DNA of 64,000 nucleotides from Blattamonas nauphoetae (Eukaryota > Preaxostyla > Oxymonadida), in contig JARBJD010000178.1 in NCBI GenBank assembly GCA_033064195.1, forward strand, positions 89,470-153,469, in the 5' to 3' direction. Positions within the stretch are counted from its first letter, which is position 1. Every line of letters starts with the position of its first letter. Under the pieces are notes generated by a model that saw nothing but the letters and a program-made list of their open reading frames with translations, was not told the DNA's origin and ran no database searches. Below are positions 24,051 to 36,271 of this stretch, in pieces. Made by a program: the position numbers and the translations under genes.

Positions 24051-24483
24051 AGAACACAAACAGGATCAGAGAAACAGAAACGAAATCCCAATGATCAGTT
24101 GTTGCTTTTAGAGCTGAATCTACAGAAAAGATGAATAAGAAGAAAAATGAAACAAGAGTGAAGCTGTGATCTATTTTTAGGCCTCCTTGATGCTTTGATA
24201 AGGTTTGAGAAGATCTATCTGAATTTGAGAGTTAGAAAGTTGAAAAACATACAATGAGAGCTATTCCAGAAGATTCCAAGTCGTTCTAAGAAGAAAGGAG
24301 AGAGAATGAAGAAACAGGAATGTTGTTGTTGGGTTTTTCTCCATCATCCTGCTGGGAGCCTGATTCTGAGCCCAAGCCCTTCAAGGGTGACGCAAATGGT
24401 CACCCAGGACGGAATCAAGCTAGTCTTCTTCGATCAAAGATCTGGGAAGCTAAGCCAGGTGATGGATCAAACCCATAAAATGT

Positions 24484-26456
24484 TTAGTTTGTGGGTTGTG
24501 AGGTGGAAACAGATGAAGAATTGAATGAATCATAACGTAAATCGGTTAAAGAAATTAAAGTGTGAGATAAAACAAGATCTTCAACCCTCTCCACCCTTTC
24601 CTTCTCGAACACCTTCCTCACCTTGTCATCCTTCGCCAACTTCTCGTGATAGTCGAGAATACCATTGAAACTGTCCTCCCTCACACACACATGTGCCCCC
24701 AGTAGCGACGTTCCTTTCCTTCTGAAGCCCAGAAACTGCTTCAGCCCCTGAATAATGAGCACGTTGTGTTTGTGTGCAGTACTGAACGTCGTATGCCTAG
24801 AATGAGTGAAAAATCAAATAAGCACATACTCGTGAAAGTGGTGTGATGAATCTGTCTTCGATTCATTCAGGGGTTCCGTAACTGCTTTAAAGAAAGCACG
24901 TAAATCATCGGAAGAAGAAAGAGTGTTCTCAAGATGAGATGAAACTAAACGAGTTCAAAGACCGAACTCGGAATCACAAATGTTCTTTCCGTGGTGTTCG
25001 GCAAAGAAAGAATAGGTGATGTGCTTCCCTCGAAGGAGGGGGTTCTTGTCAGACAACAGAAAGCCAAGAACGAACTGGTTCCTGAAGTGGGGACCAGTGT
25101 CGGTGAAAACAGTGATGTGTTTTTTCTTTGAATAAAGAGGTGATGTGAGAATCTCGTGGAGGCACTCCTCCACAAAACGATGATCGTGCGAAAGCACGGG
25201 AGAAATAAAGTTGTGATATGCGGTGTGAGAAACAGAATCAACTGAAGTGAGAACTGAAATACATAAATGAGAAACTGAAGTGCGATTATAAAAGTCATGA
25301 CCCAGTTGATTGGGGGAGAGAGGCAACTGCCAGTTCTCCTTAAAATCCATCACGATCGCCATTGATTGATCGTTTAAGTTGGAGATGGTATCGTGGTAGA
25401 ACATACGCTGCGCTTCTGCTACCTTTCTGTGCTTTTCTATTGTTTGTTTTTCCTTTTCTTCGTTTGGTGTGAGTTTTTTGTTGATTTGTTTAAGAGATTC
25501 TTCTTTTCTTTCAAGTGTATGGCCTCGCTCGCATATGTGGCAGAGGTCTGTTCTTCTTTTTGGTTTTTTCAGGAAGGGTGTCTTTTTACAGAATGTAGAG
25601 TAATGCATTGTTGTTTTACCTGACTTGACCAGATCCTGATGCAGATCCTTTTTTGTTGTCTTTAACAGACGTGGTTCTAGCTTTTTGGAGGATTTTTGGT
25701 GTGTAACTGGATGGGTGAGCACTATGCTTGGCTCTTCTTGACGTCTATTTGGAGTTTCTGGTTGATTCAGAAACTCCACGTCAGACTCATCCAGATCCTC
25801 CAAAATGGTCGGAACTAATTCTATGGGGATTGACAAAAATGGGAGCACACTCTGTTTTTTCACCGACCGTCGATTTAGGCGAGTTTGACTCTCGCAGGTT
25901 GGAGTCGTTTTTTCTATAATCGCGGCCATGAGGTCACCATCGTTTTCTAGATCTATGGTCTATGGGAGATGAAGTCGAAATCAAAGTATTGACGTACGTT
26001 TTTAGATGGTGGCCGAACTCGTGTCGCTATCCGTGGCTGGTCGGTGACATGATTCCAACGGCTACGGGCGTACTTGTATTGCCCTTCTGTAGCCGTGAAT
26101 CCACATCCCCGAAGGTCCTGGTATGAACACACTTGAGCCAGACACTGCAACAGTTCGACTTTCTCGCCTTCTCCTTTTCTATTGTATAGTGTAGATAGTG
26201 ATTGAACCAAGCCCGTGAATTGGCCTGAGGCAGAAATTAGAAAGCTAGATTGAAAGGACAAACTATTGAAATGGTTCTTCACTGCAAGTCTCACTCCCCG
26301 AAGTTTTCGGGTATGCTTCAGTGCAGCAATGAGTGGTTCGGCCGGATTTGGTTTCCACAGGTCGTGGAGGAGCTTGAATATCCTCTTTCCGTCATCACAT
26401 CTTGTGGTTTTAGATTTATCATGGTACTTAGAAGGATTTGTCATTGTACCGTTCAA
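24484..26456 (-). CDS. DDE-type transposase with HGK-D motif, one in-frame stop
   Basis: Three exons read on the minus strand: 26,456-25,998, 25,959-24,830 and 24,796-24,484, with introns of 38 and 33 bases. The total is 1,902 bases in one phase, about 633 residues. The N-terminal part has a helical block ending QYKYARSRWNH. The middle has a CHICERGH zinc-type cluster (about residue 293). The catalytic-looking core is VMDFKENW (D at about 358), VFTDTGPHFRN (D at about 440) and FFAEHHGKNICD (E at about 474, D at about 482). This resembles the unnamed eukaryotic transposase group with DFAEN, SDG--QFKN and HGKG--DG blocks. A TGA at 24,955-24,957 interrupts the frame shortly after the last motif, so this copy is probably inactive. 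The only other explanation would be an implausibly short 18-base intron. It may be the mobility gene of the 27-kb element. Confidence 0.65.
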
Positions 26457-26872
26457 TCAATGGGATATCTCCAAACTCTAATGGACTCTCAACAACGTCT
26501 AACTTTTTTATCGTCCAATCTGTGTGTCTCAGTTCAGTCAGTGCAACTCTCAAGCCTTCCTACCTCAATAAATTGGACATGTCTTGTTGATCTCTTTTCT
26601 GCCCAAACGCGCTTGAACTCGATGTTCGAGTTGACCACGTGCCAATATCCACACCCGTGTGTGTTCGACAACATGTTTTCACATTTTTGACATTGTTTCT
26701 CTCTCTTTAGTCTGGAGATTCACTGATCGAATTCAGTTGGAACTTCTCCGTCGCGAAAGAAGATGTTGAAACAACAGTGAATGGGAGATATTAAGCGGGG
26801 GAATCCACACATTGTTATCACATCCCTCAAATCTCGTTCAGAACCATTCTAATTATTAATTCCACGAACAAA

Positions 26873-27040
26873 TCACTCTGCTCTGCCCGCCCTCCAAACA
26901 ACTCTGCTCTGCCCACCCTCCAAACCATTCTGCTCTGCCCGCCCTCCAAATCACTCTGCTCTTCCCGCCCTCCAAACAACCCTTCTCTCTTCCCGCCCTC
27001 CAAACAACCCTGCTCTGCCCGCCCTGCAAATCACTCTGAT
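26873..27040. repeat. second minisatellite, six units, reverse-orientation relative of the main array
   Basis: Six units of about 26 bases with the core CTCTGCTCTGCCCGCCCTCC. In reverse complement the core GGAGGGCGGGCAGAG shares GCGGGCAGAG with the array at 23.1-24.05 kb. It also shares GGAGGGCGGG with that array's first unit. The two arrays flank the transposase gene in opposite orientation. Confidence 0.85.
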
Positions 27041-28267
27041 TTCTGGTGCACTCGTACTGTTAGAGCATCTCGGACATTGTTGCCCGAGATTTTCACTTGT
27101 TTTCGGCATGAAAGACCTTTCTGCATTGAGTGATGACTGACAACGAAATTGTGGTTTGTCATTCTCCCTTCCTGCTTCACTTCAATCATTCAAAAACGAA
27201 AAATCTTTCGTCCAGTCGCTTATTTTCAGACATGAACTATTTTTGGTCGAACAACTTATCTGATACCAACCGTATTCTCACCAAGCAACAGGAGACAACC
27301 ACATCCCTCAACAACGTCAGATCACCACACCTTTTGTTGATTTGGACTGATTACTCGTAGCAAATCTGAGTAATAATCAGTTCGTCACAACAACAACACT
27401 TTAGGTCATTTCGTTCCCATTGTGGAATTCAACCCTTCCTTCTCACACTCGATTGTGCATTGGCTTTCTCGTCAAGTTCGAACAACACCACAATACATTG
27501 AATCTTCTGACAGTCCCTCCAAAGAATTCACAGGATGTGTGAGAGAAGCGGAACAGTGAACGCACTGGAACTGTTTCTTCATCTCCAAGACTTTTATGAC
27601 TCTCTTCACTGTCGATCCAGCTGCCTATCTCCTCTCGTTGTGTGGAGACAAACAGTTACAAGTGAATATCAGTTGGTTTTCCATCAAATGCCATGAAGCC
27701 AACACCTCATTGTTTTAGTATACTGTGACTCAACACCCCGAACAATGCAATTCGACGTGACTATTGAGGCTAGATGGAGTTGCGTTTCATGAATAACTTC
27801 ATAAATGAGAATTAGAGGTTGATTCTCCTTCTTCTCATTGTCCTCTTTTTGCAGTTGCTAGACAAAGAATGCGGAGAAATGATTTAAATGACCAAGTTTT
27901 GTTACATCCCACATCCACCACAACTTCCCCAGGGACCGTCAGTAATCTAATGATAGGGGCATCTCACTTGATACGGCTCTTCTGCAGGCGCTGCCACGCA
28001 GATCGAAGAACATCTCGCTCCCCACTCTATCCATTCATCATCTTGAACTTTCAGAGATCTGACAACACTGTAAATCTCAAAACCAAAGAGATATTTCCAA
28101 TTTGACTCTTTTTTCTCGAATCAATTTATCACACGATCCACTGGATGACCTGTTTGCATTTTATGACAATATCTGTAGAAACCCAAGTTTTAATGAGGTG
28201 AAAGCAGACCAAATACGTGTACTGTAAGTGAAAAATGACTTGAATAGGAACATGATCGAGTGTGGAC
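27041..28267. other. no gene recognised
   Basis: Short open stretches only (for example 27,130-27,360 and 27,869-28,105 plus). Nothing recognisable and no clear repeat. Confidence 0.35.
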
Positions 28268-28701
28268 TCAAGCGTCTGAATTAGCTGGACATTGCGAATG
28301 GTTGAGCCAGTTGTCAGATCTGCGTCGTGAATTTAGCAAGACCCTGGGAGATATGAGCAAGGACGGCTCATTCTCCCGACTGAACATCGTTCCCGTTGAG
28401 AGAGGTAAGTCATGGATGAATTTGAGGGTGATGGTGACTGGAGAATCAAGAAAATCATCTTCCATTGTGCTCTCACTGTCGGAGAAGGTTTCTGACAGAT
28501 CCTCGCCAAAGTCGAGCTCGTTGCCTGTTGCAAGCTGCCCCAGAATGAAGTCGAGGGGAATCTCCGAATTGCTAAGATTGTTGAGATCATCTTCATTGAA
28601 GGAATTCTGATAAGTTAGATCACTTGTGTCCGCGGCAACAAGATGATCAGAGCGACTTCGAAACTGATTCCTCCCAGTAGTATGATCAGAATGTGTTGAT
28701 C
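28268..28701 (-). CDS. possible terminal exon of an acidic protein of unknown function
   Basis: An open frame of about 145 codons begins directly after an AG acceptor (TTCCTAG at 28,702-28,708 in reverse complement) and ends at a stop at 28,268. Composition is protein-like and partly acidic: SFNEDDLNNLSNSEIPLDFI, NELDFGEDLSETFSDSEST, DSPVTITLKFIHDLP, EPSLLISPRVLL. No domain is recognised and no upstream exon was found. The plus strand is also open over much of it, but that reading is Ser/Leu-rich and less convincing. Confidence 0.3.
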
Positions 28702-29810
28702 CTAGGAATCAAAACAAGAAAGTCAATCTTCAACGAAAAGAAACGACACTTTTTCGTTGAGATTGTTATGAAATGGTGCGAATTCATTTGAAAGCATTTT
28801 TCCTAATCTGTTTCATCAATATATCAAACTAATTCTTCGTCGTTTTTGACTTCTGGAATCAAAAAAGACGCCATTGTCTTAAGTCTTGCTTTGAAACACG
28901 AATGTACATTCAAATTGTGAGATAAGCCGCATTTTTGTTGTTTCCTGCTTCAGTTCAAGATGAGTGGTTTTTCAGTTGCCTTGTCGAACTTTCCAGAGCA
29001 GTTTGAGTGATGCCTCATCCAGGTAACTTTTCATTGTTCATTTTCAAAGGCTTTTCTCTGATATAAGGGCTCCTTCTTCTCTTCCATGAGTCTCATTTGA
29101 ATGGAGAGGAGAATGGTATCCGACTTTGGTTTCAGAGGGGCTGGAGATTGAATGGTAGTCATTGGATCCTATTTAGGACAAACTAAAGAAGATTGCGCGT
29201 TCTATCTTGACAATTCCGTTCTGTGCCATACTTTCGACAGATATCTGAGATATTTAAAAACGAACGAAAATCCGAGAAGGTGAAATGATATACAATGCAA
29301 GCATAAGACTAATGTTGCATCATAATGGCAATGAACCTCGTGAAGGACATGTCAATGTTCCTTCCACTAAAAAGGGAGCTGGACGACGAAATCGTTCAAT
29401 TTATTGAGAGGAGAGTTGCATTTACATGTCTTGGTTGATCATTCAAGCTTTCGTGAAATGGAAATGAAGAATACAAAATGCTATTTGAGGAAAATATGAA
29501 GTCTTGAAGAAAGAGTTCATTCTTTCGGTTCGGCTGGGTCGTCGAACATTCCTGGATGGTCAGCATGCGGAGGCTACACTAGCCCGCCCCTTTTCTTGTC
29601 GCTGTCGAGAGGGTACTCCTCGCCTCGCCCCTTCCCCCCGCTCTCGACCTCGCCCTTGTTCTTCTTCCCCCATCCTCGTAGCCGTGTCCTCCCACGCCCT
29701 CGCCCTTCTCCCTTGAATACCCGCTATTCCTTCTCGAGCGTGTTCTCCTCCTCATCCACCAGATCTGCCTCGCCTCTCCTAAACTCCCCGTGTCGCTCGT
29801 TGTAGTCCAT
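28702..29810. other. no gene recognised
   Basis: Short open stretches of biased composition only. The C-rich segment 29,580-29,800 is open in several frames as a composition effect. Confidence 0.3.
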
Positions 29811-30560
29811 TCATCCCCACCGCATCCACTCATCATGCTCTCGCTTCTCACGCCTGTTCAGCATTGGCTTCTTCCTTCCGCGCGTTGCACTTGAGCTGTC
29901 GCTTTCTTGCTGATGTCCACGGTCGACTGGCACCGACGGCATCCGATTCTCGCTGATGCTCCCGCGCTGGCTGGCCCAGATTCCGTACTTGGCATCGATC
30001 TCTCCACGCCACTCCTTCCACCGGCGCCGCTCGTCGATCTTGTTCTGCTCGTGCTGCGTGAGATACTGCAGGTCGCGTGTGGAAATCTTTCGGAAGGGCG
30101 TGTCGGGTGGCGGAGAAGGTTGCGGGAAGAACGTCGGTGTGACAGACTGCGGAGGATGGTAGGAGAACGACGACGACGAGTACGACGGCACGAACGGCCT
30201 CACATTGGCAGAGAGGAGCGTCAGGTTGGGCGACTTGGCCAGCGACGAATGGCGCGGCCAGGTTGTTGCGGAGAGCATCGTGTCGCTCTCCTTCCGACTC
30301 CCAGCCAGACTTGGCGTGGACTTTTCGTCATCGGAGTCGTCCAGGCCGAGCTCGTCCTCGTTGGATGGCACAGACAGGGCAGGTTTGAACGGCGAATCGC
30401 ACATCCACTGCATGCTCACCGAGATCCGACTCGTCGACGGCGACATGTTCACGTCTGTCGCACTTTCTGTTTGGGAGTGAGGAGGGGAGGGCGGTGTGTG
30501 TCTTCTCTTTTTCAGGCTTCCACTTCTTCGGCTGAGGCTAGTCTGGTCCAATCGCACCAA
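29811..30560 (-). CDS. hypothetical Ser/Pro-rich protein, 5' end cut by element A
   Basis: An uninterrupted minus-strand frame of about 250 codons ends at 29,811. It is Ser/Pro-rich at first (TPPSPPHSQTESATDVNMSP, FFPQPSPPPDTPF). It then becomes a charged helical segment (TQHEQNKIDERRRWKEWRGE, AKYGIWASQRG) and ends basic (LNRREKREHDEWMRWG). No ATG is found at its upstream end. The frame runs to within 20 bases of the inverted-repeat element at 30,581, which has probably removed the true start. No family recognised. Confidence 0.35.
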   Translation of the reverse strand: MVRLDQTSLSRRSGSLKKRRHTPPSPPHSQTESATDVNMSPSTSRISVSMQWMCDSPFKPALSVPSNEDELGLDDSDDEKSTPSLAGSRKESDTMLSATTWPRHSSLAKSPNLTLLSANVRPFVPSYSSSSFSYHPPQSVTPTFFPQPSPPPDTPFRKISTRDLQYLTQHEQNKIDERRRWKEWRGEIDAKYGIWASQRGSISENRMPSVPVDRGHQQESDSSSATRGRKKPMLNRREKREHDEWMRWG

Positions 30561-30580
30561 AGTTGGTGTGGGGGTCAGAG

Positions 30581-33500
30581 AGGAGCTCTCTTACCAGTCG
30601 CTCCTCACAAACCTTAGCTCCCACTCCATTGAGATAAGTCCTATGAAGTGGCCCACAGGTCCTTTTGATCCAAATGGTTTCACAAATCCCTGAACTATGA
30701 GTGCTATCCGAGCCTGGAGAAAGTAAAATTTTTCACTTATGGACGCGATTCCCTGGAATTTTCGAGTCTGAATTTACATATACAGACTGTCACGAACAGC
30801 CTACTTTCAACTCCACCCTCAGCTCCGAGTGGTCCTACGCCTTCCGTAACACACAACAATCTGCCCTCTAAGAAGCAATTTTCAGACCAGGTTGCACTAA
30901 AAACGCAAAATGTACAAGATAGCACGGATAAGCTCTGACAAGTTGGGAGGAAGAATCATCAAGTCTGCCTTCCTCTAATGGTTACGGGAATGGAGCTACA
31001 AACACGACACTTCATCGGAGTCAGATGAATTGCAACGAAGGAACAAGAAGCAGAAAGCACTCATAGTTCACTTCCTCTCTCCTCGATCAAATTTGATGGG
31101 AACTCCTTGAGAGGATCCTCTTGGCGCAAGGAAAAACACTCAAGTGCACGATTGATTGGTTGATTTCAGTCTTGATGTCACATTTGAACGATTCTCACAA
31201 CAACTTAGACCCTCCAGCATGTGATCGAGGAGGACAAGACTAGTAGCTTTCGAAGGTCTCATTGATCATGGGCACTCCAATTATCGCCTTCTAGGCTACC
31301 ATCGCCACTGATAGATCAACCAGAGTCGACACAGAGCTCACCTTCTCTTCATGTCAGCAAGACATTCCCGTTTATTTTCCTGACGCTATTTCGACTTGTG
31401 GATCGTCAGCATATTGTTGTATGATGTTCGGAACAATGTCACTTCAGCATTTGACATCTGCGGGATTATTACATCTGTATGGAAGGTGCACGATTTAACA
31501 CATCTCTCGACGGATACAGCTGAAGGCAAATCTATTACTTTGTGCACAAGTCTCATCATCTACCAAGTTTAATTCACTGTCGCCCTGCATATTTCAAGAA
31601 GGAGGTCGTTTCATCAAACTCTCTGGCTCGGACGGCGACTTAACAATGTTTCAGCATATTCATCGAATGCCGTACGTATACGAAGGAATGGTGTTACTGT
31701 TAGACACCCTGCATTTGATGGAGTCATCAGCAACGAGTCCAGTTTTGTTTTCCACGACAACCATCGAAACAATGGTATTGACGCTATCCGTTAGATATAG
31801 ATGAGCACACACTCGACGACACTGATGTGGAGGAACAAATCAGTACAGTTCTACAAGATTGGAACAACTTCACTAACTTAGAGGAAATTGAGGTCCAACA
31901 CGGCAAGGTGCAGATGTGGACATCCACAGATCCAACAGGGAACCCTCCGACGTAGTACCATTCACATCAAGCGGGAACCTGGCCTCCACTTTACCATTTT
32001 AACAAGAAAGTGAAATCGACGATAAGCTTAGAAAGATTCCCTTTGGCCCTCTCGCTCTTTTGAAAATGGTATTCACCTACTCCGTTGACAACGCCCTCAA
32101 AGACCCTCTGATTTTCTCTCCAATGCCACCACTGTCGAGATCGTGATGTGGATACAGCTAGAGGGAAGTCTCGTTTGATTTGAGTGTACTCATGCAGCAT
32201 TTTCCTCAGCATCACGACTTCCACGTTTCACTCGCCTTCTCTCCAACTCCGTCGGACGAGATCGCTGTCTCCTTTCGGGTGAATTACGCTTGAATCATCT
32301 CTGTTGCTGTTACCTCTCTCAACCGCAGAGATGATCATTGATCCATTAGCAGCGCAGAATGGGAAATCTGTCTACTCGACGGGAGCCACCAATTGATCTC
32401 AAATGGTAGGACCTCGGCGTCCCAAGTACCATCGAGATGAATCAGGATGAACACAGGAGTCAAGACACTCTGGTTCATATTTCTCGTGGATCGCTCTCCG
32501 CACGTCAGGTGTCGGACCCACGTCAGCACATTCGTCACGGGAGGGCACACTGACTTCCTACTCACGCGGGAGGGGCACTCTGAGACGAGCTCACAGAGCT
32601 ACCAACGAAGAGTGTTCCTGTCGAACCCGAGTGACGACGTCCCACCCGACAGTCGGATATCTCCAATACCACTACTCGCACAGTCAGTACTCCACCATTT
32701 ACAGTCACGGCACGATTGATGAACTGACACCTGGTCACGATGAAAGTGGTCACTGTCATTTGGACGTTCAGCCCACACCAATCTCGGGGTAACTTGGACA
32801 TCCCTGCGCTCATCCATGAACCGGCTGTATTTCTCGCAGAGTATCCGTTGATCATGGGAGTCACACATCTTAACCATCACTGCAATGGCAGCATTGTCGG
32901 ACTCGTCGTTGATCGCCAAGATTCACTCTTTCATCATAGCTGTTTCGTCGAAAACAACCTCTATCATCCTTAGTTCATCGGCCTATCGGAAACTGGAAGC
33001 CGAAGAAGTCTCCATTCAGCCCAATCACTCGAACGTGGAACCCCTGTTGACTCTCTTCGCAAGTGAATAAGAAATTGTTTGTGGACAAGTCTTGAAGTAA
33101 GTCACGCCAGCGATGACACTCTCATCGGGGAATCTAACAACACCTCGATAGTCGTCCTGAAATTCCACGAAGCATTGGACGGGAGTCCAGAGAGATGAGA
33201 GTGAAGGAAGAACGTCTACCGTCAAATAATGAATCAGCGATGACCCTACTGAATACGAAGAAGGGTGTTTGAAGAGCGATGCAGGCGAAGATCAGCAAGC
33301 CAACGATGACCTCGACCAAGAAGATAACAAGGCAATAGAGAAGAGATGGATGAAGGAGTCGGACAGACAAAAAATGATCTCACTGGTGGTGATGATTTTC
33401 TGACTGACGAACTGAATCCTCACTTCAGATCCTCCTTCCCCTTGCATCACTCCATTCTCCGATGTCTCCGAAATCAACATCGACAGCGGAAGCTTCACCC

Positions 33501-34808
33501 GTCTCGTGCATCGCGTCATAAACTCTCCGATTTAAGGTTCAATGCCGATCGTCAAGGCATCCAACAATTTGAAGACTGTCAGCGATACCATCAAGAAGAA
33601 CGACGGCTTGGATGAGCTTCCCCACTCGCTCGAAACGATCAAGATGATCTCACCGAGCAGGTTCGACGGTGTTGTGTATCCCAGAGAGTTCGTCATAATT
33701 ACCAACTCTCAGCATGGCTGCACGGGTCCAATGGTAGAATCGGATGAAGATTTCAGTAAGAAATGAAGAAAGATACGCTTCACGAGGGGAGAATGAACGA
33801 TAACGACGATGATCAGCCATCTCAAGATGGTCTCAACGATGCAGAGTTCAAGCCAGATGACGATCCCAAAGCGTAAGAATAGGAAAAGTCCGGCCAAGCA
33901 TCTGATGGAGATAGTGATGAAGAGCGGAGTCTCACCAAAGAGACGATGACAACGAGAATGAGAGAACAGCTGTCGGAAAGAAGGCAGGACAGCTATCGAC
34001 GACGAAACTACCCGAGCAGCTCGTCGCCCGCAAGGAATACTTCGCCATCAGAACAACATTTTGACCCGGACAGAGAAAGTATCAGACGTGAAAGGAAGAT
34101 AAATTACACTTCTTCACGAGCAGGTTGTACTCGCCGAACAGTACTCAGTACAACAAAGTGGGATGATCTCTCGCTTGATGTCCTTCCACTCGAAATCGGA
34201 ATGCAGTTCGTCCAACAACTTCGTGAAGGACACAACCTCGAAGCGCAGCTTCTATTCCACCAGCAGCTATCGGAGGATAATATCAACAGGTCGATGATTG
34301 CATATCTGGATTGTCTCTCTCAATTCCACACTGATGTCCTCAACCAGCAGTGGACGGAGAGTAATACACTTTCCGATTTCTGGGACGAGATAGGTCATGC
34401 ATGTCACAATCTTCAAGCGTGCCTTGACCGAAACCATCAACGAAGACTCACATATTGGCAGTCGACACAGCTTTCCCAGTCTCGATTGATTCTGCCACAC
34501 CGTTCTAACTGTAAGTGAGTTGTCCAGCCTCGTCAGCTGAGTTGTGGATGGTTGAACGCAGTCAGATCCGTCACTGAACAAGGACGGACCACACCAAATC
34601 ACGATGACAGCCACTGATCGTGGAGTCACGGTCCAAAAGGCAGTCATCACGTTCCACATTGATGAATGATTCACTCAACAGATATGTTCTTTCTTTCGAT
34701 TCAACTCTCTGTTTTCGTCTTGTTTGTTTGATAGTGATCTCTGTCCTGTTCAACTCTCAATGGAGTGGGAGCTAAGGTTTGTGAGGAGCGACTGGTAAGA
34801 GAGCTCCT
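30581..34808. mobile_element. element A, 4.2-kb element with 54-bp perfect terminal inverted repeats
   Basis: The sequence starting AGGAGCTCTCTTACC at 30,581-30,634 is repeated exactly, in reverse complement, at 34,755-34,808. The interior holds only short open stretches and no recognised transposase. Beyond the inverted repeat the left arm continues for about 50 bases (GTCCTATGAAGTGGCCCAC) that match element B next door, so A and B belong to one family. No clear target duplication was found, and A abuts B directly. Confidence 0.7.
33946..34518 (+). CDS. hypothetical open reading frame inside element A
   Basis: A 190-codon open frame. The first third is basic and Ser/Arg-rich. The rest is helical and of ordinary composition (LDVLPLEIGMQFVQQLREGH, LLFHQQLSEDNINRSMIAYL, LSDFWDEIGHACHNLQACLD). 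No domain is recognised. Acidic segments precede it in other frames (33,540-33,945), so it may be the end of a longer decayed gene. It could be a product of element A or a captured host fragment. Confidence 0.3.
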   Translation: MTTRMREQLSERRQDSYRRRNYPSSSSPARNTSPSEQHFDPDRESIRRERKINYTSSRAGCTRRTVLSTTKWDDLSLDVLPLEIGMQFVQQLREGHNLEAQLLFHQQLSEDNINRSMIAYLDCLSQFHTDVLNQQWTESNTLSDFWDEIGHACHNLQACLDRNHQRRLTYWQSTQLSQSRLILPHRSNCK

Positions 34809-35071
34809 CTTACACAAACCGAAGCTCCCACGAGTTTCCCAACCTGTCCCGAGATTTGAGGGTCCTCCGGGTCCCTTGCTCCCATTTCCGTCGCGCAAGC
34901 GGCAGTTTCTTCAATCATTGGTTCGCCCTGATTGAAGAAAAAGAAGTGATAACGCTTATTAATGAAATGAATTTGGATCATTATTATTGTTGAAATGCAT
35001 TTGTCCCTCAGGACCTGTGGGCCACTTCATAGGACTTATCTCAATGGAGTGGGAGCTTCGGTTTGTGTAAG
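34809..35071. mobile_element. element B, 263-bp MITE with 23-bp inverted repeats
   Basis: The left end CTTACACAAACCGAAGCTCC and the right end match in reverse complement over 23 bases. The right arm continues TCCATTGAGATAAGTCC and GTGGCCCACAGGTCC, which also forms the left arm of element A. There is no coding capacity. It looks like a non-autonomous member of the same family as A. Confidence 0.7.
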
Positions 35072-35217
35072 AAGAACGACTGCGAAGGAGTACGATGTGC
35101 GCGGGAGAGAGTGGGCGAGGGGAGAGTGTGCGACAAGGGAGAGGTCGCAAATGTCTGAGATGGAGAGGGTGAGAAACGTGGGGTGAAGGATGGGATGGCT
35201 GGGTTAAACGGCGACTT

Positions 35218-35769
35218 TCAGGAGCTTGACAGTTTTGTGAACGTTGACTGCAGAAGACGAGAGGAAGATGGGGACTGCTGTGCCTGCTGCGAGTGGTACG
35301 CACTGTGGATGAGAGTGTTGAGGAGAGACACGAGGACGGGATGGTTAACAAGCTGGAGAGCTGAGAACGAGTGCGGAGGCAGAAGTTTCTTCATTGGAGT
35401 GGGAAGGAGAGGCGGTTGCGATGGATCCAACAGCGAGTAGGGGTTGACAGCTGACGAAAAGTGCAGTCTGTTCTGCGACAAAGAAGAGGAATTCGCTTTC
35501 TGCGGATTGACAGTGCCAGGCTGAGCGAAGAACCCGCCCGACGAGGAGAGGAGAGCAACTGCCTTGTTATTTTCTTTGCTGCCCCTCCCCCGCCCGACAA
35601 ACGAGTTGTGAAGCTGGTCGAAAGCATGCCGTGGGGAAAGAGTGGGTCCCGACGGTGAACTGTCATTGGTCTGCGTTGAGATGTAGCCGGCAGGGTGGGC
35701 AGAGGGAAGTGTGGTGCAGGAGACGAAGAAGTTAGAGAAGAAGATGTCTGCGTTCTGTAGCTCCCACAC
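35218..35769 (-). CDS. hypothetical Ser/Pro/Gln-rich open reading frame
   Basis: A 183-codon minus-strand frame rich in Ser, Pro and Leu (GYISTQTNDSSPSGPTLSP, NPYSLLDPSQPPLLPTPMKK, LQLVNHPVLVSLLNTLIHSA). A second frame overlaps at 35,391-35,945, so the correct reading is unclear. It may be a piece of a larger disordered protein interrupted by elements A and B. No family recognised. Confidence 0.25.
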   Translation of the reverse strand: MWELQNADIFFSNFFVSCTTLPSAHPAGYISTQTNDSSPSGPTLSPRHAFDQLHNSFVGRGRGSKENNKAVALLSSSGGFFAQPGTVNPQKANSSSLSQNRLHFSSAVNPYSLLDPSQPPLLPTPMKKLLPPHSFSALQLVNHPVLVSLLNTLIHSAYHSQQAQQSPSSSRLLQSTFTKLSSS

Positions 35770-36271
35770 AAACGGCGATGATTGAACGAAAACACGAGTG
35801 ATTTGAGGAAGCTATCGAGATCGCTGTTGTTGACAGACGGGGAAGGAACGAACGCCTGCGTGAGGGGATGCAGCGAGGTCTGCGAGGCGGGGTTTGTCGA
35901 AAATTGCAGTGGAAGCGGAAGAAAACAGGGTTGAAGAGTTCCCAAGAGGACAGATCGTTACATTTGAGTCCAAATGGAAAACAGTCTTTCAATACGTTGC
36001 GTTAATGGATTGATCGAAAATCTCAAGTCAATTTCGACCATAGCGGTGAATCACTGCTCTCTTCTCCGCGAATCGTGGTTTTCTTCCTGCTCGGTTGATT
36101 GTTTTTCCAGGTTTGTGGATACGAAGAACAATTTCACTCATTCTCATTCTTACATCTCGCTTTTCTACTTCTTTCGGTCTTTTTCTCATCTTACTTCCCG
36201 TCACATCATCCATCATCACTCAATCATCTCTCTCCTCCATCCTTCCCCCTCCCTCCTCGTCTCTCGTTCAC

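Noticed and set aside
23013-24091. Three overlapping minus-strand open frames of 315-349 codons with LLCPPATRLYSARPPLDFT-type repeats
   Set aside because: All three phases are open over the same minisatellite because a 26-base unit without stops cycles through the frames. Composition is an artefact of the repeat, and no start or flanking domain exists.
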